DNA from: Epiperipatus broadwayi
Lineage: Eukaryota; Onychophora; Udeonychophora; Euonychophora; Peripatidae
NCBI GenBank assembly: GCA_028023455.1
Contig: JAQFVV010012402.1
Coordinates: 11,016,292-11,080,291, forward strand
Direction: 5' to 3'
Length of the DNA stretch: 64,000 nt
Part shown: in pieces, positions 11,758 through 23,518 of the stretch
How the letters are laid out: each line of letters begins with the position of its first letter
Position numbering within the stretch: position 1 is the first letter of the stretch
Position numbers and translations under genes: made by a program
Notes under the pieces: model-generated
What the model was told of the DNA's origin: nothing
Databases searched by the model: none
The model's input: only the letters and a program-made list of their open reading frames with translations

Positions 11758-13345
11758 TTTGGAATTTGAGGTAATTTTTATATTATTGTCTGAAGGTTTA
11801 TGTGGTGGCATTGGACTACGTCATCTAATTGAATTTTAAATATTTTTTAGAAAAATTCAAACTTTATTTCTATTTTTATAAATACAGTATGTTCGACTGT
11901 TAGTAATAAATTATGTAATGTACAAAGTTTTCAATTTTAGCTTAAATAAATTATATATAAATAAATAACTTGATTATCCGTTGCTTGCTACTCACTATTC
12001 TAAGATTCACTTTAAGCCATGTTTAGAAAAGTGGTACGTTATTTTACGACTCTGAAGAAACTAATGATAAAGCGTTCAATAAAATTTTATAGTTTGTATT
12101 ATCTTATCTCTAAAAATGAAATATCCCTTATGAAAATGCATGAACTAGTCAAATAAATCTTATTTAACTTATAGCAGTGGTTTTTATAACCATCTACGTA
12201 AAAGAATTTATGGATTTATTTTATTACACCTATAAATGCGCTTCAAATTTTATAACAAAAATACATGAATCAAATAACTTATAGATTTTACAAACTATTC
12301 AAATGATAAATGTTTGGCTTTAAGGTTGTATTACTTTTCAGTTTAGAATTTATATATTGTTTCTATTTTGATTGTCTGTGCGTATATCTAAAGTAATAAA
12401 AAAGTATAAAGTTTTCTGCGTGTTTTGTTACTATCAAAATAAATAATAAACATTTATTTATATGTACCATTGAAATCCATAGAAAAAAACCAAATGTATC
12501 CTTCAACTTATGAATCATTGATGCTTAATACTATTTAAATGTAGAAGGTCTTGGTTCATGTCTAGAAAAGAGTTTGAATAAAACTATGCTTAGTATTCTT
12601 TATACTTGCTTGGCAGTTATTTATAAATATAATAGAAGGACGGATCCCCTAGTTAGGCAGTGTTTCTCGGGCATTAAATGTATATAGATGCAAAAATAAA
12701 CAAATATTTTAGTAAGTACATTTTTTTTTAATCGTGTTTTTTTCTTATTAGAACTATTTCTTTGTTCAGTATACCATTTCGTATACCATTTAAAATAAAT
12801 ACTAATAGCTTTTACAATAACTTTAAAATTGCACAGTTTTTAAAGATTGTTTCAAACGACAAAATTGATTGGCTAGACACTGAATAGTATACTAAAAGTT
12901 ACATCAAAAGCCAATTATTATGACTAGGAATTATATACAAAATAAGAACAGTACTGAAGTCTGTTGTGAAGATTAAAAAAAAAACGTAGAAAGCATCATT
13001 GGAAAAATTTGGTTTAAAATAACGATGATGATGATAATATATATATAACATTAATTAAAAAAACAAACAAAAAATAATTTTTAAAAAAGTACGAATGCCG
13101 GCTTTTTTGAATTCAGAATTTAATACTTCTAAAGAACAACTCGACTTATAAAACTCAGCGCATAGCACTTTTAATAAAATTTCTCAATATTAATTACAGA
13201 AATTAAAAAGTAGGCATAAATAGTTCGTCACAGTAAACAACATGTTATAATTATCCTCTCTCTCTTAAAGCTCGATATTTTTTTTAATTGAAAACAAGAG
13301 TACTTCATGACTTGTGATTAAACAAATGAAGATTTATGCTTTCAA
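11758..13345. other. AT-rich intergenic DNA
   Basis: I see no gene, no tRNA and no strong repeat. Confidence 0.4.
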
Positions 13346-13398
13346 TAATTCAAAAGGCAGCTGTGCTGACCACTCGGCCACCAACACTTGACTGAGAT
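13346..13398 (-). repeat. tRNA-derived SINE, 5' half only
   Basis: On the minus strand TCAAGTGTTGGTGGCCGAGT and GGTCAGCAC resemble the head of the 3.7-kb insertion, including an A box (TGGCCGAGTGG). No B box follows, so it is a truncated copy. Confidence 0.55.
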
Positions 13399-13821
13399 AA
13401 ATTGTTGGAATCAAGAATCTAAAAAATTACTAAATATATTTTGCAATCAGAGCTGGTGTTAGGTTGTTTAGCTCTATAGATATAATAAACATCTCCATAC
13501 TTCCCCATTCTTTTTAAATACATATAAATAAAGATATAATAAAAGACAAATGACCCCCAACGTCCTTTGCAAATATATATATATCTAGGGCACACTTTAT
13601 TGTTAGATGAATAGATTATTAAAATAAATAAATATGAAATTATGTTTAAGAAAGTTTTTATTTTTTTATTTTATACTTACAAAATGAAAAATAACTACCA
13701 TTACATCTAATTCAATGTGTTCCACATTTTCAATGAATATTAATACAAGATAGCTACGATTTTTTCTCCACTTTCCTGGGTAATTGTAATACATAAATGT
13801 TCTAGACATTTACAAAGAAAA

Positions 13822-13970
13822 AGTAGTCTACATATTAACTTTTATTCATGCGTAGCATGCTTTCCATATGTAACATACCATAATCAGTGCAAATACTATG
13901 ATTATGATATGTTATATATGAAACCATGCTAAGCATGAATACAATCTAAATTTAAAATATATAGACTATC
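13822..13970. repeat. Palindromic element
   Basis: ATTCATGCGTAGCATG, then CATATGTAACATACCATAATC (about 13843-13885), is mirrored at 13899-13940. Weaker outer pairing of TAGTCTACATATT with ATATATAGACTA extends the arms to about 13970. Confidence 0.65.
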
Positions 13971-14109
13971 TTTTCAGTATAAGTCTTTCATATAAAATAT
14001 TAATTTATAAGTACACCTTTTATTAATGGTAGCAGATAAATTTATTTGCAGAACCCCATGCTATAAATTCTGATTACAGTTTAGTTATGACTAAATTAAA
14101 TTTGAATTT

Positions 14110-14936
14110 AAAAAGAATAATAAGAGAGAGAAGATAATTAAGATGGGACTTGATAAATTGAGAGAAATGAAGAAAAAAACATTTTGTTTAATATGTAAAA
14201 ATATAATAAAAAGAATTGGTAAATATGAAAAATATATGGATAATTCTGATAAGCATTGGTGTAGGATTAAAGAGGAAATATTAAAAGTAACAAAAAAAAA
14301 AAATAGAAATTATTTGTTTAAAGAAAGCTAAATGACATTGCTTAATAGAAGATATGTTGAAAAAAATGGAAGTATAGAGAAGATGGAAGAATGTCAATAC
14401 TGAGGAAAAGCAAAGCATATAAAGAAAAATTAATAATGAACTAAGAAGAGAAATATTAAGAAAAATGGTTGGAACAAGAAAGTTAAGAGATAGAAATGCT
14501 TCAATAGATGAAAAGATATCCGTCTGGTGTTTAATATAATTATTCAATGTTACTTAAGAAAAAAAGAAATGGTTAACAAGTGAAATAACTGATAAGAATG
14601 AAAAGAGTTTACCTGATAGCAATGATATATATATAAGATGGAAAGAACAACTTAAATATCCAGAAAAAAAATGATGCAATTAATTATGAACTTGAAAATG
14701 AAGATGTTGAAGTAAATAATAAAGATATGGACATATTGACAGATGAAGTAATAAAAGTTGTTTAAGAACTGAAAAATGGTAAAACTATCAGATTTGATAC
14801 AATAGTGATAGAATTTTTAAAAGAAATGAGAAAAATTACTATGAAGGAAATAATTGGACTATGTAATTTGATATATTATAGTGTAGTTTGGTCTGAAGAT
14901 TTCTTGAGAACTATAATGATTCCATTTATTAAAATT
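14110..14936 (+). pseudogene. LINE reverse transcriptase, N-terminal half (interrupted)
   Basis: Translated fragments match the linker and fingers of an endonuclease-RT type LINE: DVEVNNKDMDILTDEVIKVV, then ELKNGKTIRFDTIVIEFLKE and EIIGLCNLIYYSVVWSEDFL, ending RTIMIPFIK at about 14930. The reading then stops abruptly and resumes as KKKDITYKEHT at about 16682, so one LINE copy was split by an insertion. The upstream part (14143-14331, 62 codons) is lysine-rich and may be the region between endonuclease and RT. Stops and frameshifts are present. Confidence 0.75.
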
Positions 14937-15343
14937 AGTTTGTACTGAGAGATACAATATTAAACGTAAGGTAAAGGAGGCTTACTTCATAGCAGAAGAC
15001 TCCTTCACCATTAATTGTAAAAAAGCACATTTTGCAATCAAAAAGATGGGCTAATTGACTCATTTGCATAATGTTCGCATATTATACACATAGAATCATT
15101 CCAATGAATGAGTCACAACAGGCTATAATTATAAGAAATTCATTTTCTCAAAAGTGCTAAACCATTTTAATTGTTAATAAGTTATACAGCTTTAGGTTTT
15201 AAGTGTGTTAGCACTATTCAATATTACACCCGGTTCTCATTTTAGGTGGATTTATTTAATGTGATTTTGAAGTTACACGATTCATTTTTCTTCTTAATAT
15301 CTTTGTATGCGGTTTTCTTTTATGTGATAAAAATTATTAGATC

Positions 15344-15384
15344 AGAAGTCAAGCTCCGATAGTGCATTATCGGAGTTCGACTTT
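15344..15384. repeat. 16-bp-arm hairpin inside Tigger
   Basis: AAGTCAAGCTCCGATA and TATCGGAGTTCGACTT pair except for a two-base swap, around a short GTGCAT loop. Confidence 0.7.
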
Positions 15385-15500
15385 CATCTAATAATTTCAA
15401 TATTTTCAACACTTTATAATAGTACTGTAATAAATTTTATGCAATAAAGAAATTCATAATTCACTTAAAATCAGGATTTCCCCATTTTATATACACACAT

Positions 15501-15800
15501 TAAATTTTACAAGATTATAATGTAAATCTGTCCAAACATTATAGATGCCTATACTGTGTATATTGCTGTTTTTGCATTTTAAATCGCATTCTATTTTTTC
15601 TTTTTAAAAAAGAGTACATAATCAATTAATCATTTAGTGTCCACAAGTAATAAATTTTACAACACTATAATGTAAATCTGTTCAAACATTATAGATGAAA
15701 AATACCATGTATGTTGTTGTTTTTACATTTTAAATCACGTTCTATTTTTTTCTTTTTATAAAGAGTACATAATCAATTAATCATTTAGTGTCCACAAGTT
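15501..15800. repeat. 150-bp direct tandem duplication inside Tigger
   Basis: Two adjacent units (15501-15650 and 15651-15800) share TAAATTTTACAA, TATAATGTAAATCTGT, CAAACATTATAGATG and AGAGTACATAATCAATTAAT, then CATTTAGTGTCCACAAGT. They are roughly 90% identical by eye. Confidence 0.8.
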
Positions 15801-16089
15801 TATTTTTAAAAGGTGAGTAACAGCAGTGGGCACAATTAAATTTGACAATTAAAATCTGTTTTTAATTGTAATTAACATTTTAAAAATTACATTACATGAT
15901 CTGAAATTAATGTGATGTGAAACAATGAAATTTGATTTTTAAACGAAATTGAAAATTAAAGACAAAAATAAGAATTTAATTTTTAATTGTTAGTTTTAAT
16001 TAAATTTTTCCCAACAGTGGTGAGTTAGTATCTTTTTACTATCATAAGTCTAAATTCTTATTTTTATTTTAAACTTTTAGTTTACCCTA

Positions 16090-16215
16090 ATGGAGAAGAA
16101 AAAACACCCGAGAAAATGAATTTCTTTGGAAACAAAAATTCCAATTTTAGATCACTTAGTGAAATGGGAAGGATCAAAAGCAATTGGAAAATGTTTTAAT
16201 TGTATTTCCTCTTGA
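16090..16215 (+). pseudogene. Tigger-type transposase N-terminal fragment (HTH region)
   Basis: Translation begins MEKKKHPRK, meets one stop, then reads ISLETKIPILDHL and KWEGSKAIGKCFN. This matches the start of the CENP-B-like helix-turn-helix of Tigger transposases, which binds the element's ends. The frame breaks after about 40 residues and no DDE catalytic domain follows, so the fragment cannot transpose. Confidence 0.7.
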
Positions 16216-16680
16216 CTTCATTTAAGGAAAAGCTATATTACCTCACATCACATAACATTATGACAAATCTGATGTCTCAAATAGCAATAATGATTAAAAT
16301 ACCATACATGTATGAAAAAAATGTAAATTACTCATAAAAATATATTGTTTTGAATAAAATTAAATACTGTAGTTAATAAAAAAAGGTAAAAAAAAGTTTG
16401 TCTTGTATCAATTTTTTTCAAATTTGAAATTTTTTATTAGTCATATTTTATTTTGTTATTTTTTTTATATGAATTTTATTTAAAGTAATTTTATGTTGTT
16501 GCTTTGCTTTTATGCAATTTTTAAAAATTACAGTAACCTATCCCCCATTTTTCAAGGTAATTCTATTTTTGTGTGATTTTTTTGTGCGCGTTTTCTGAGG
16601 AACCTATCTACCACATAAAATGAGACCCAGGTGTATTATAATTTGGACAAGCATAAAGCATAAATCTATAATTTGTTACT

Positions 16681-17840
16681 TAAAAAGAAGAAAGATATTA
16701 CATATAAAGAGCACACGATAATAAAACTTGTTATCTTAAGCTTCAAAAATATTATTGAGAATTTTAACCTAATGAATTTATGGTAAGGTAAAATATTATA
16801 TTGGAGAAGAATAATTTGGTTTTTAGAGTGGGTAAAGTATAAGTGATGCTATTAGTATTGTTAGAACAATTACAGAGAGATATATTGAAAAAGATAAAGG
16901 AATTTGTATAACTTTTATGGACTTGAAAAAAGTATTTGATAGAATAATCTGGAATAAATATATGACCATCTTAAAGAATAATATTTGGGAAGAGAGAAGG
17001 TTGATTTGGAATATGCATACTGAGCAAAGAATTAGAATTAGATTGAAGAATAATGAAAATAATGAAGGGAATATAGAAAGGAGAGGTAGGCTATGCCTTT
17101 TTAATATTTATTTAGAAGACATGTTAAATAAATATTTAGACTATGGAAGAGATAATCTTGGAAGTAGAATAATAAAATTTGCAAATAATATGGTTTATAT
17201 AACTAAGGATGAAAAAAATTCTCAGAATATGTTTAATAAATTTGAGGAAGGATGTATGAAATAAAGATTATTGTTGAAAATACCAAGTGTTTATGGTTGG
17301 GGAGAAATACAAAAAGTCTACAAGTTGGTATTCATGATGATATAATTCAACAAAAAAAATGGAATTAGATATTTTGGTTGAGCGATGGTAGAAGAAGCAA
17401 AGATGAAATTAAAAGAATAGCATTGGCAAAAAAAAGCATTTATTGAGAAAAAGGAAATATTTTGTGATTTTTAAAAAAAGAATTAAGGAGATTAATTAAA
17501 TGCTATGTGTGAAGTGTAGTATTACATGGTGTGAAATGAAATCAATGAGTAAAAAAAAATTCAGATTGGATACCTTTGAGATGTGATCATGGAAAAAAAA
17601 TAATAAAAATTAGTTGAATGAATAAAATGATAAATGAGGAAGTTTTGGAAAAAGTAAATGAAAAAAAAGAAGATTAATTGAGGAAATTAGAGACTAAAAA
17701 AAATTGAATTGGTAATATATTTAAAAAATATTTTAGAGGGAATGGACAGTGGAAATAAAAAGAAAAAGTAGAAAAGATTAGCCTTACTGGATGATACAAA
17801 GGATGAAATGAGATATGTGGAATTGAAACTCTGGATAATG
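16681..17840 (+). pseudogene. LINE reverse transcriptase, C-terminal half
   Basis: It continues the LINE from 14.9 kb. In order: KKKDITYKEHT; a decayed SLISHASKI-like block; an EEEQFGFRVGKG-like block at about 16800; RT motif A with TFMDLKKVFDRIIWNK (about 16910); RRLIWNMHTEQRIRIR; and LFNIYLEDMLNKYL. The active-site region reads FANNMVYITKDE (about 17180), so the YADD box is degenerate. Downstream are DEIKRIALAKKAF (about 17400), an SFEMW-like block, IGNIFKKYFRGNG (about 17710) and LDDTKDEMRYVELK (about 17790). The longest frame is 115 codons (16917-17264). Many stops and frameshifts make it inactive. Domain order matches the LINE at 5-6.6 kb. Confidence 0.85.
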
Positions 17841-19020
17841 AAAAAAATTTATTGATAAAAATATTAAAATTTGTGATGGTGAATGCTCTCTTGACTTATC
17901 CATAGGACAGAATGTTATTGATAATATATATAATAAATTTTTTTCCAAACAATACATAACTATCATACTGAGGCATTTAAGTAGCCTAAACTGCTAAATG
18001 ATGATGATACTAAACTATTTATTTTTCTAGATGATTTTAATATATCATTTTATGGCTAATTGTAAAATCCATCACTCTTTAATCATATTTATATAAGTTC
18101 AAATAGCTAAATCATTAAATCATCTCTCTGCTTAGGATAATGTGATAGTGAGGAGGATCATTTGAATATTGCCTACATCTTTTGTTATAGGGCCAGAATT
18201 ATCACATAATCAATACAATTTCATTTGAACCATAATATTTCTATAATGATAGCTTTATAGTTGATACTACCAATTAATATCTGATTGTTAGACGCATTAT
18301 CTAATATTGTATACTTCAAATAGTATATAGAATTGTGAATAAAAAAATGAAAAATCTTTAATAATTAACAAAACAAATAATTTAATGAAACAGGGTGGAC
18401 ATCATACAAAATAATCATTATCTAGTTTAAATATTTAATAAATTTGAATCATCTTATAAACATACTAATTTGCCAATTCAAAAATATTTATATATTAAAA
18501 ACTCTTATATTTAGTCCTAAGTATATTTTATATTGACATATTGATTTTATAAATAAGTAACCAAAAAAATAAAATGAATTATGAGTAAATGCAATCTACT
18601 ATTACACACCTCTACAAGATATTAAAAGTGGATAGAAACCAGTCCCTACCTTGCAATAGAGTGGTATAATGAAAATTACACTAGAAAAATACTATTGATT
18701 AAGTGGATAATTTCTAGTCTAATCAATAACTAATAAAAAATTATTAATATATTTTTCTCCATTCTCTCCTAAAATGAAGATTCCTGACCCCACTAATTAT
18801 GAATATGTATTACAAGGAGAAACAATATTTTAAATATTCATAAAACACATACTTAAATAGGCAATAGAATAAAAGAACACCTTTAAACATAACTAAAATT
18901 AGTATTCTTTTTTACAAACTTTGATTAAAGTACAAAATATAAAATGTGCTAACACGCACAAGCACACAAAGCTGAAGACAAATAAAGAAATGTTTATATA
19001 TATTTTTTATTTTAATACAT
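17841..19020. other. AT-rich intergenic DNA
   Basis: No gene or strong repeat was recognised; the LINE 3' UTR may occupy the first few hundred bases. Confidence 0.35.
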
Positions 19021-19029
19021 ATATTTAAT

Positions 19030-19595
19030 TAAGTGGCTAAGTGCTTTCAAGGGTCAGAGCCCTCATATTCATAGCCATTTTGTAAATAGATAAGAAATTG
19101 ATTAGGAGCGATGCAAATTTATGCAAATGTGATAGTTACATATTCCATTTCCTGGATATTTTGTAGCAAGAGTCTTTTCTACTTATGGCATTGCTATTTC
19201 TAGCAATAAATTAAGCCTCTTTTATCTTCCTTTTGAGATCAGGTCACTCTCTGCAAACCACACTGGATCTCTAGATTGGCAATCGTGACCAGCTGACATG
19301 CGGTGCTATGCAAAAACTGAACTATAAGAAGTGTCCATCAGTGCTTTATTATAGGAGCATGGACAGAGAGGCCCTGGTCTCACCATAATATGATGATTTA
19401 CAATATTTTTCAGGGCAGGCAATATTATAGACCACCTGAGGTATCAGAGAGGGTGGTAGGCTGTCTTTAGAGTTACTGATTAGTTGTTGGAGTTGGGAGA
19501 TGTGTGGACGCATAAATGATATTTAATATTGAATATATTGTAAAAACTTGTATGCACATTAGAAACAAATAAATAAATTAGAAAGTCCTCAAGTT
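19030..19595 (+). other. GC-richer unidentified block, probably a retroposed repeat
   Basis: Base composition rises compared with the flanks. A tRNA A-box-like TGGCTAAGTG lies at about 19034 without a good B box. The 3' end is A-rich, with AAATAAATAAATTA near 19567-19582. No open frame spans it and I do not recognise it. An old SINE/LINE 3' end or a retroposed transcript would fit. Confidence 0.3.
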
Positions 19596-19684
19596 TGAGT
19601 TTTGTTTTAATTTTGGATATTTCCATATAACTTTTTGAAATTTCAGGTTTACTCAAACAGTTTGCACAAAGTCAAATGTTTTTA

Positions 19685-19995
19685 AAGATTTAATTCTTTA
19701 AAATTCTTGCTTTTTGAAGAGCCTTTTCTTATTTTAACAAATTTCATATTTTTGCTTTAGGGTTATTTTCCTTTTCAACAGTTAAAGTTTTATTAAGTTT
19801 CATCATTTTATATGGAGATTTTAAAGATAGGCATTTGATGTCTTTCTCAAGGTTTAATTCTTTAAAGTTCTCACATTTTGATGAGTCCTTTTCTAACTTT
19901 AACAAATTTCCTTTTATTATTGCTCTATCTTTTCAAGGTTCTATTAAGCTTTTACCATTTCATATGGAGATTTCAAAGGCAGGCATTTGATGACC
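19685..19995 (+). repeat. Two-copy direct repeat, about 160 bp
   Basis: 19685-19842 and 19850-19991 share TTTAATTCTTTAAA, then CTTTTCT, AACAAATTTC, ATATGGAGATTT and AGGCATTTGATG in the same order. It is an old tandem duplication with no coding potential. Confidence 0.65.
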
Positions 19996-20477
19996 AAAGA
20001 TAGATTTCGAATCTTGAGTAAAGATTTTGAAAGATTAGGAAAACCACTTCTTGACATGACTGATCATTACTGGAATAAATGGTTTGTTTAATTATATATT
20101 TTGTGTTTACTGCTATATAATGAAATTTTTTTATGTTGCTTTACTGTAAAATCTCTTCAGCTTCTACATGGATTACCATGAATTTCTTTTTATGGAAACT
20201 ACTGGCTAAACTATGAGCTGAAACTTTGTCACTAAATACATCTACCAAGTATTGGAATTTCAATTAATCCTAATATCTAAATCCACACATTACTCTTACA
20301 ACACAATCATGACCAATCATAAACCTTTTTGTTCAATAATCTCATATCATTTTTTTGATTCACAATAGTAAATATTTTTGGTTTATCTGTAAAAAAAACT
20401 TTAATAACTACAAATTTATTTCCTAATCTGCCTAATGAGATTAATTACAAATTTATTTAACGCACATTGATTACGTA

Positions 20478-20667
20478 AGTAATATTTACTAAGGCGATAA
20501 ACCTAAAGCATGTGCAGTAGAAAACGCGAAGGTAGGGACCTCTACAGGTCTTAACCACAAGCTCTTTTCTTCCAATGTGTAAGCTTGTGATTAAGATCTG
20601 TAGAGGTCCCTACCTTTACATTTTCAACCACATATGCTTTAGGTTTATCGCCTTAGTAAATATTACT
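20478..20667. repeat. Palindromic MITE, family P, copy 1
   Basis: Nearly complementary arms 20478-20566 and 20581-20667 begin AGTAATATTTACTAAGGCGA and include GTAGGGACCTCTACA. The loop is about 14 bp. The copy at 23.3 kb shares the same ends and the GTAGGGACCTCTACA word, so the two define one family. Confidence 0.85.
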
Positions 20668-21059
20668 AATGAGATTAACAAAATTTCTAAACAATTCAAT
20701 TATCATTTTAACTAACTTTAAAAATGACTTAGGCTTTTTTTTTTTTTTGCATTTCTCTTTTATGGCAAATCAATTTTATTATATATTACAATTTTCAATA
20801 AAATTTTGCTCATAAAGACTAAAATATTATTAATATTGGAGCATATTTGAAGTTTACAAAATTTTAAATCCTTTTTATAACACACATTTTACAAATAGAT
20901 AAATATTATAAATAGAACCTTCTATATATTAATTTATTATAACGAATTATTTATTTATTGTAACGCATATAGATATTAATAAAACAACAATGTATATTTT
21001 CAATCATTTTCAATCTTTTTGCATTCTTGACAAACAAATAAGTAATTAATTCTTGATGT

Positions 21060-21650
21060 GAATTTTGTGTAAACAGTAGCTTGGATTTTGCTATAAAATA
21101 ATCTTGATACAATAATATCTAAGATTCCCAATTTCTTGTTATTGTTCTAGTTCAATTATGAATTTAACTAAAGGTAATATCTTATTAATATGTGTTGAGA
21201 ATGTCTGTAATAGTGCTTCACTGTGTGACCATACAATATATATTATAATCATAGTAAGTCCATATTTTTGATGAAGATAGAATGATGTTTATGATAGTGA
21301 GTTCAAGCTCTTCTATGCAAATATTATCCATCATGAATAACAATAATGAGCCTATCACCATATCTTGATTTTGTTCAAAGAATTCTGTTTTATAATGAAA
21401 GTATATTGTTTTATGTTATTATGTCATCAATAAAAAAGTTGCTTTAGTTTGCCTGCCTAAATATTTTTCTTACATTAGATAATACTTTATCAGCTTATAT
21501 TTGTGATAAAACTTTATCAAAATTTATTAAGTTGTTAATTATTTTTATGTTCATGTTTTAGATAACTTCACAATGTGCTTAGAAAGTTTCTGATTAAAAC
21601 ATTCATTTATATACCAAAAGTCTGAAAATCTTAAGCAGAAACCTTGAGAA
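21060..21650 (-). pseudogene. Penelope-like element reverse transcriptase fragment
   Basis: On the minus strand from about 21408, IYFHYKTEFFEQNQDMVIGS continues to LLLLFMMDN, then CIEELE, KIWTYYDY (about 21260) and ILNTY (about 21190). This aligns without gaps to the Penelope-like RT pattern 'TYFxYxGxFYEQxxGxAMGSPLSPxxANxxME...W.RYVDD...LN'. The catalytic YVDD is YYDY and AMGSPLS is VIGSLLL, with several stops, so it is long dead. I could not find the GIY-YIG endonuclease. It matters because Penelope-like elements are known carriers of hammerhead ribozymes, which also occur elsewhere in this window. Confidence 0.55.
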
Positions 21651-23315
21651 ATTTTATTCTGATGAATTGTAGAACCATAAGTCTTAATGGAATTGATTAT
21701 CACAGATTTTAGATAAATTATAGAAATATAGAATTTTCTGAAATATGATGTTAATTTATTTTTCAGAATCTGTGAAATAGTTGTAATGCTTATAGTTTTG
21801 TTTCTATAGTTAGTATAAGATTTCTAACCATGATTTCTTATTTTATTGTCATAATCAATAATGTCCTTGGACAACTGTAGTTTTTCTTTTGTCAAACGAT
21901 AAAATAAAGTAGAATTTCTTTATGATCCAATGACTTGGGATAAAATTCCAATATAAAACAAACTATCATGAAGCATGATAAACCATCAATATTTATTAGG
22001 AAGTCTTAAATAAACAAAAAAAACTTTTAAAAAAGTAAACAAACAAGTAATGACAATTATAGAAGCACATTCATATATAGCAGGTATATCAGACTAAATT
22101 AAATTTGCAATCAATATATATCAGAAAAGCTTTTCAAAACCATAGCATTTTGTGGAAAATCCTAAATCTAAAATTGAAACTTAAATATATATATATATAT
22201 ATATGAAATACCATGAGAGAGTGGAAAAACATATGTTGATAAACTACCCATTCTTATAGGCCTACATAATTTAGATCAAGATTTTGAGTGGAAAAGACAG
22301 ATGTGTGTGAAGTAACAGACTATTTATGTATCAATTAGAATATATTGAATTAGATTACGTCATTTCTGTAAAAAATCAGAAAAATTATTTTTGAGAAAAT
22401 AGCTACTTCAAAATGCTTAAAATTTTTTCCTTGTTTAGAATATGTAAATCAAAAAATATAAACTTCATTGTTAGCCTCTATACTAACATCTAAATTAAGT
22501 TTTGATAATCCCACTGATGATGGCTTGTTTCTGGCTTAAATTTTCATCTATATTAATGAGATACAATTTTATTCTTCTAACACAAGGGAAGGAGGAAATA
22601 ACACTAGAGATTTTACCATGATGCTCAAGAAGCTAACACAATACTTTCATTTCAAAAATGTCCTAAAATAATTACTGATAGACTGATTATCTGTGACATA
22701 AAGGATATACTCTAAAAGTCAGGTTATTAAAAGACAAAAGACTAATTTTGATATCTCAGCCATCTCTAGATGAAATCATAGAAAATCAGATGATTCCATT
22801 AAAGAAAGCAGGTTTCCATATTAAATTAATCAGACACAAATTTCAGTTAAACAAGTATCCAGCTGGTCAAAACAGAATTAAGAGCTAAAACAAAAATCTG
22901 TTTAAAAACTGGAAAGCAATTATTTCTGACTGAAATACTTTATTATAATGTAATAAGAATTAGTGTCCACATAGATATACAGTTTTTGGATATTAAAATC
23001 ATTAGGAACATATAAAATCTGTTTGCTTAAAAATGATACAGCAAGAAAGCCAGAAAAAAATGATCAACTCCATTTTCAAAATCCCAAGAGTAAAGTTTGT
23101 CATTGCCAGATCCTGTTAGTCCCTGAATAAAAATCCATATTGAACATTCTGTACCACAAGGGATATACTATTATTATTGGCAAGTGTTGATGTATAATTC
23201 AAATGATAAAAAATAGTTAAAATATCTATTGAAACACTTTTAGTAAACCACTTCAATTTATGGTATACCTAAAACTATAATAATTAAATTTATAAAGCAC
23301 ATACTTGTTATATAA
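21651..23315. other. AT-rich DNA with possible decayed coding tracts
   Basis: Parts may belong to the Penelope-like element's N-terminal side on the minus strand, but no motif is secure. An (AT)n tract lies at about 22183-22205. The 22.8-23.2 kb stretch has long stop-poor runs on both strands without a recognisable family. Confidence 0.25.
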
Positions 23316-23518
23316 AGTAATATATATTAAGGCTATAACCTTAAGACCATGCACCTTAAAAATGACAGTAGGGACCTCTACAAATTTTAACTTAAGATTT
23401 ATTTAAAAGACAAGTGTGGCCTTGTCTTTTAAATAAATCTTGTGTTAAGATTTGTAGAGGTCCCTCCTGTCATTTTTGGACGCATGATCTTAAGGTTATA
23501 GCCTTAATATATATTACT
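23316..23518. repeat. Palindromic MITE, family P, copy 2
   Basis: This 203-bp near-perfect palindrome starts AGTAATATATATTAAGGCTA and ends with its complement, with only about 6 bp of loop (TGTGGC at 23415-23420). It contains GTAGGGACCTCTACA like the copy at 20.5 kb. Confidence 0.88.

Larger units (their letters stand above)
15225..16635 (+). mobile_element. Tigger/pogo-like DNA transposon, internally deleted
   Basis: The element starts at CACCCGG (15227) and ends at CCAGGTG (16633), flanked by TA on each side (15225-15226, 16634-16635), the target expected for pogo/Tigger elements. The terminal inverted repeats read CACCCGGTTCTCATTTTAGG on the left and CACCTGGGTCTCATTTTATG on the right complement. 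At about 1.4 kb it is shorter than intact Tigger elements of about 2.4 kb. It holds an N-terminal transposase fragment, a 150-bp tandem duplication and a hairpin. Confidence 0.8.
14937..16680. mobile_element. Insertion splitting the LINE; contains a nested Tigger element
   Basis: The bases between the two LINE halves are bounded by TTAAAA on both sides (about 14928-14933 and 16675-16680), a possible short target duplication. Outside the Tigger element this insert contributes about 290 bp on the left (14937-15224) and about 40 bp on the right. A local hairpin pairs AGGAGGCTTACTTC with GAAGACTCCT (about 14976-15004). I could not identify the outer element. Confidence 0.5.

Noticed and set aside
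14928-16680. TTAA-flanked piggyBac insertion.
   Set aside because: The insert ends lack piggyBac terminal repeats; only the short TTAAAA match supports it.
22505-22545. CTGATGATGGCTTG on the plus strand.
   Set aside because: No GAAA box at the required distance and no stem I pairing.
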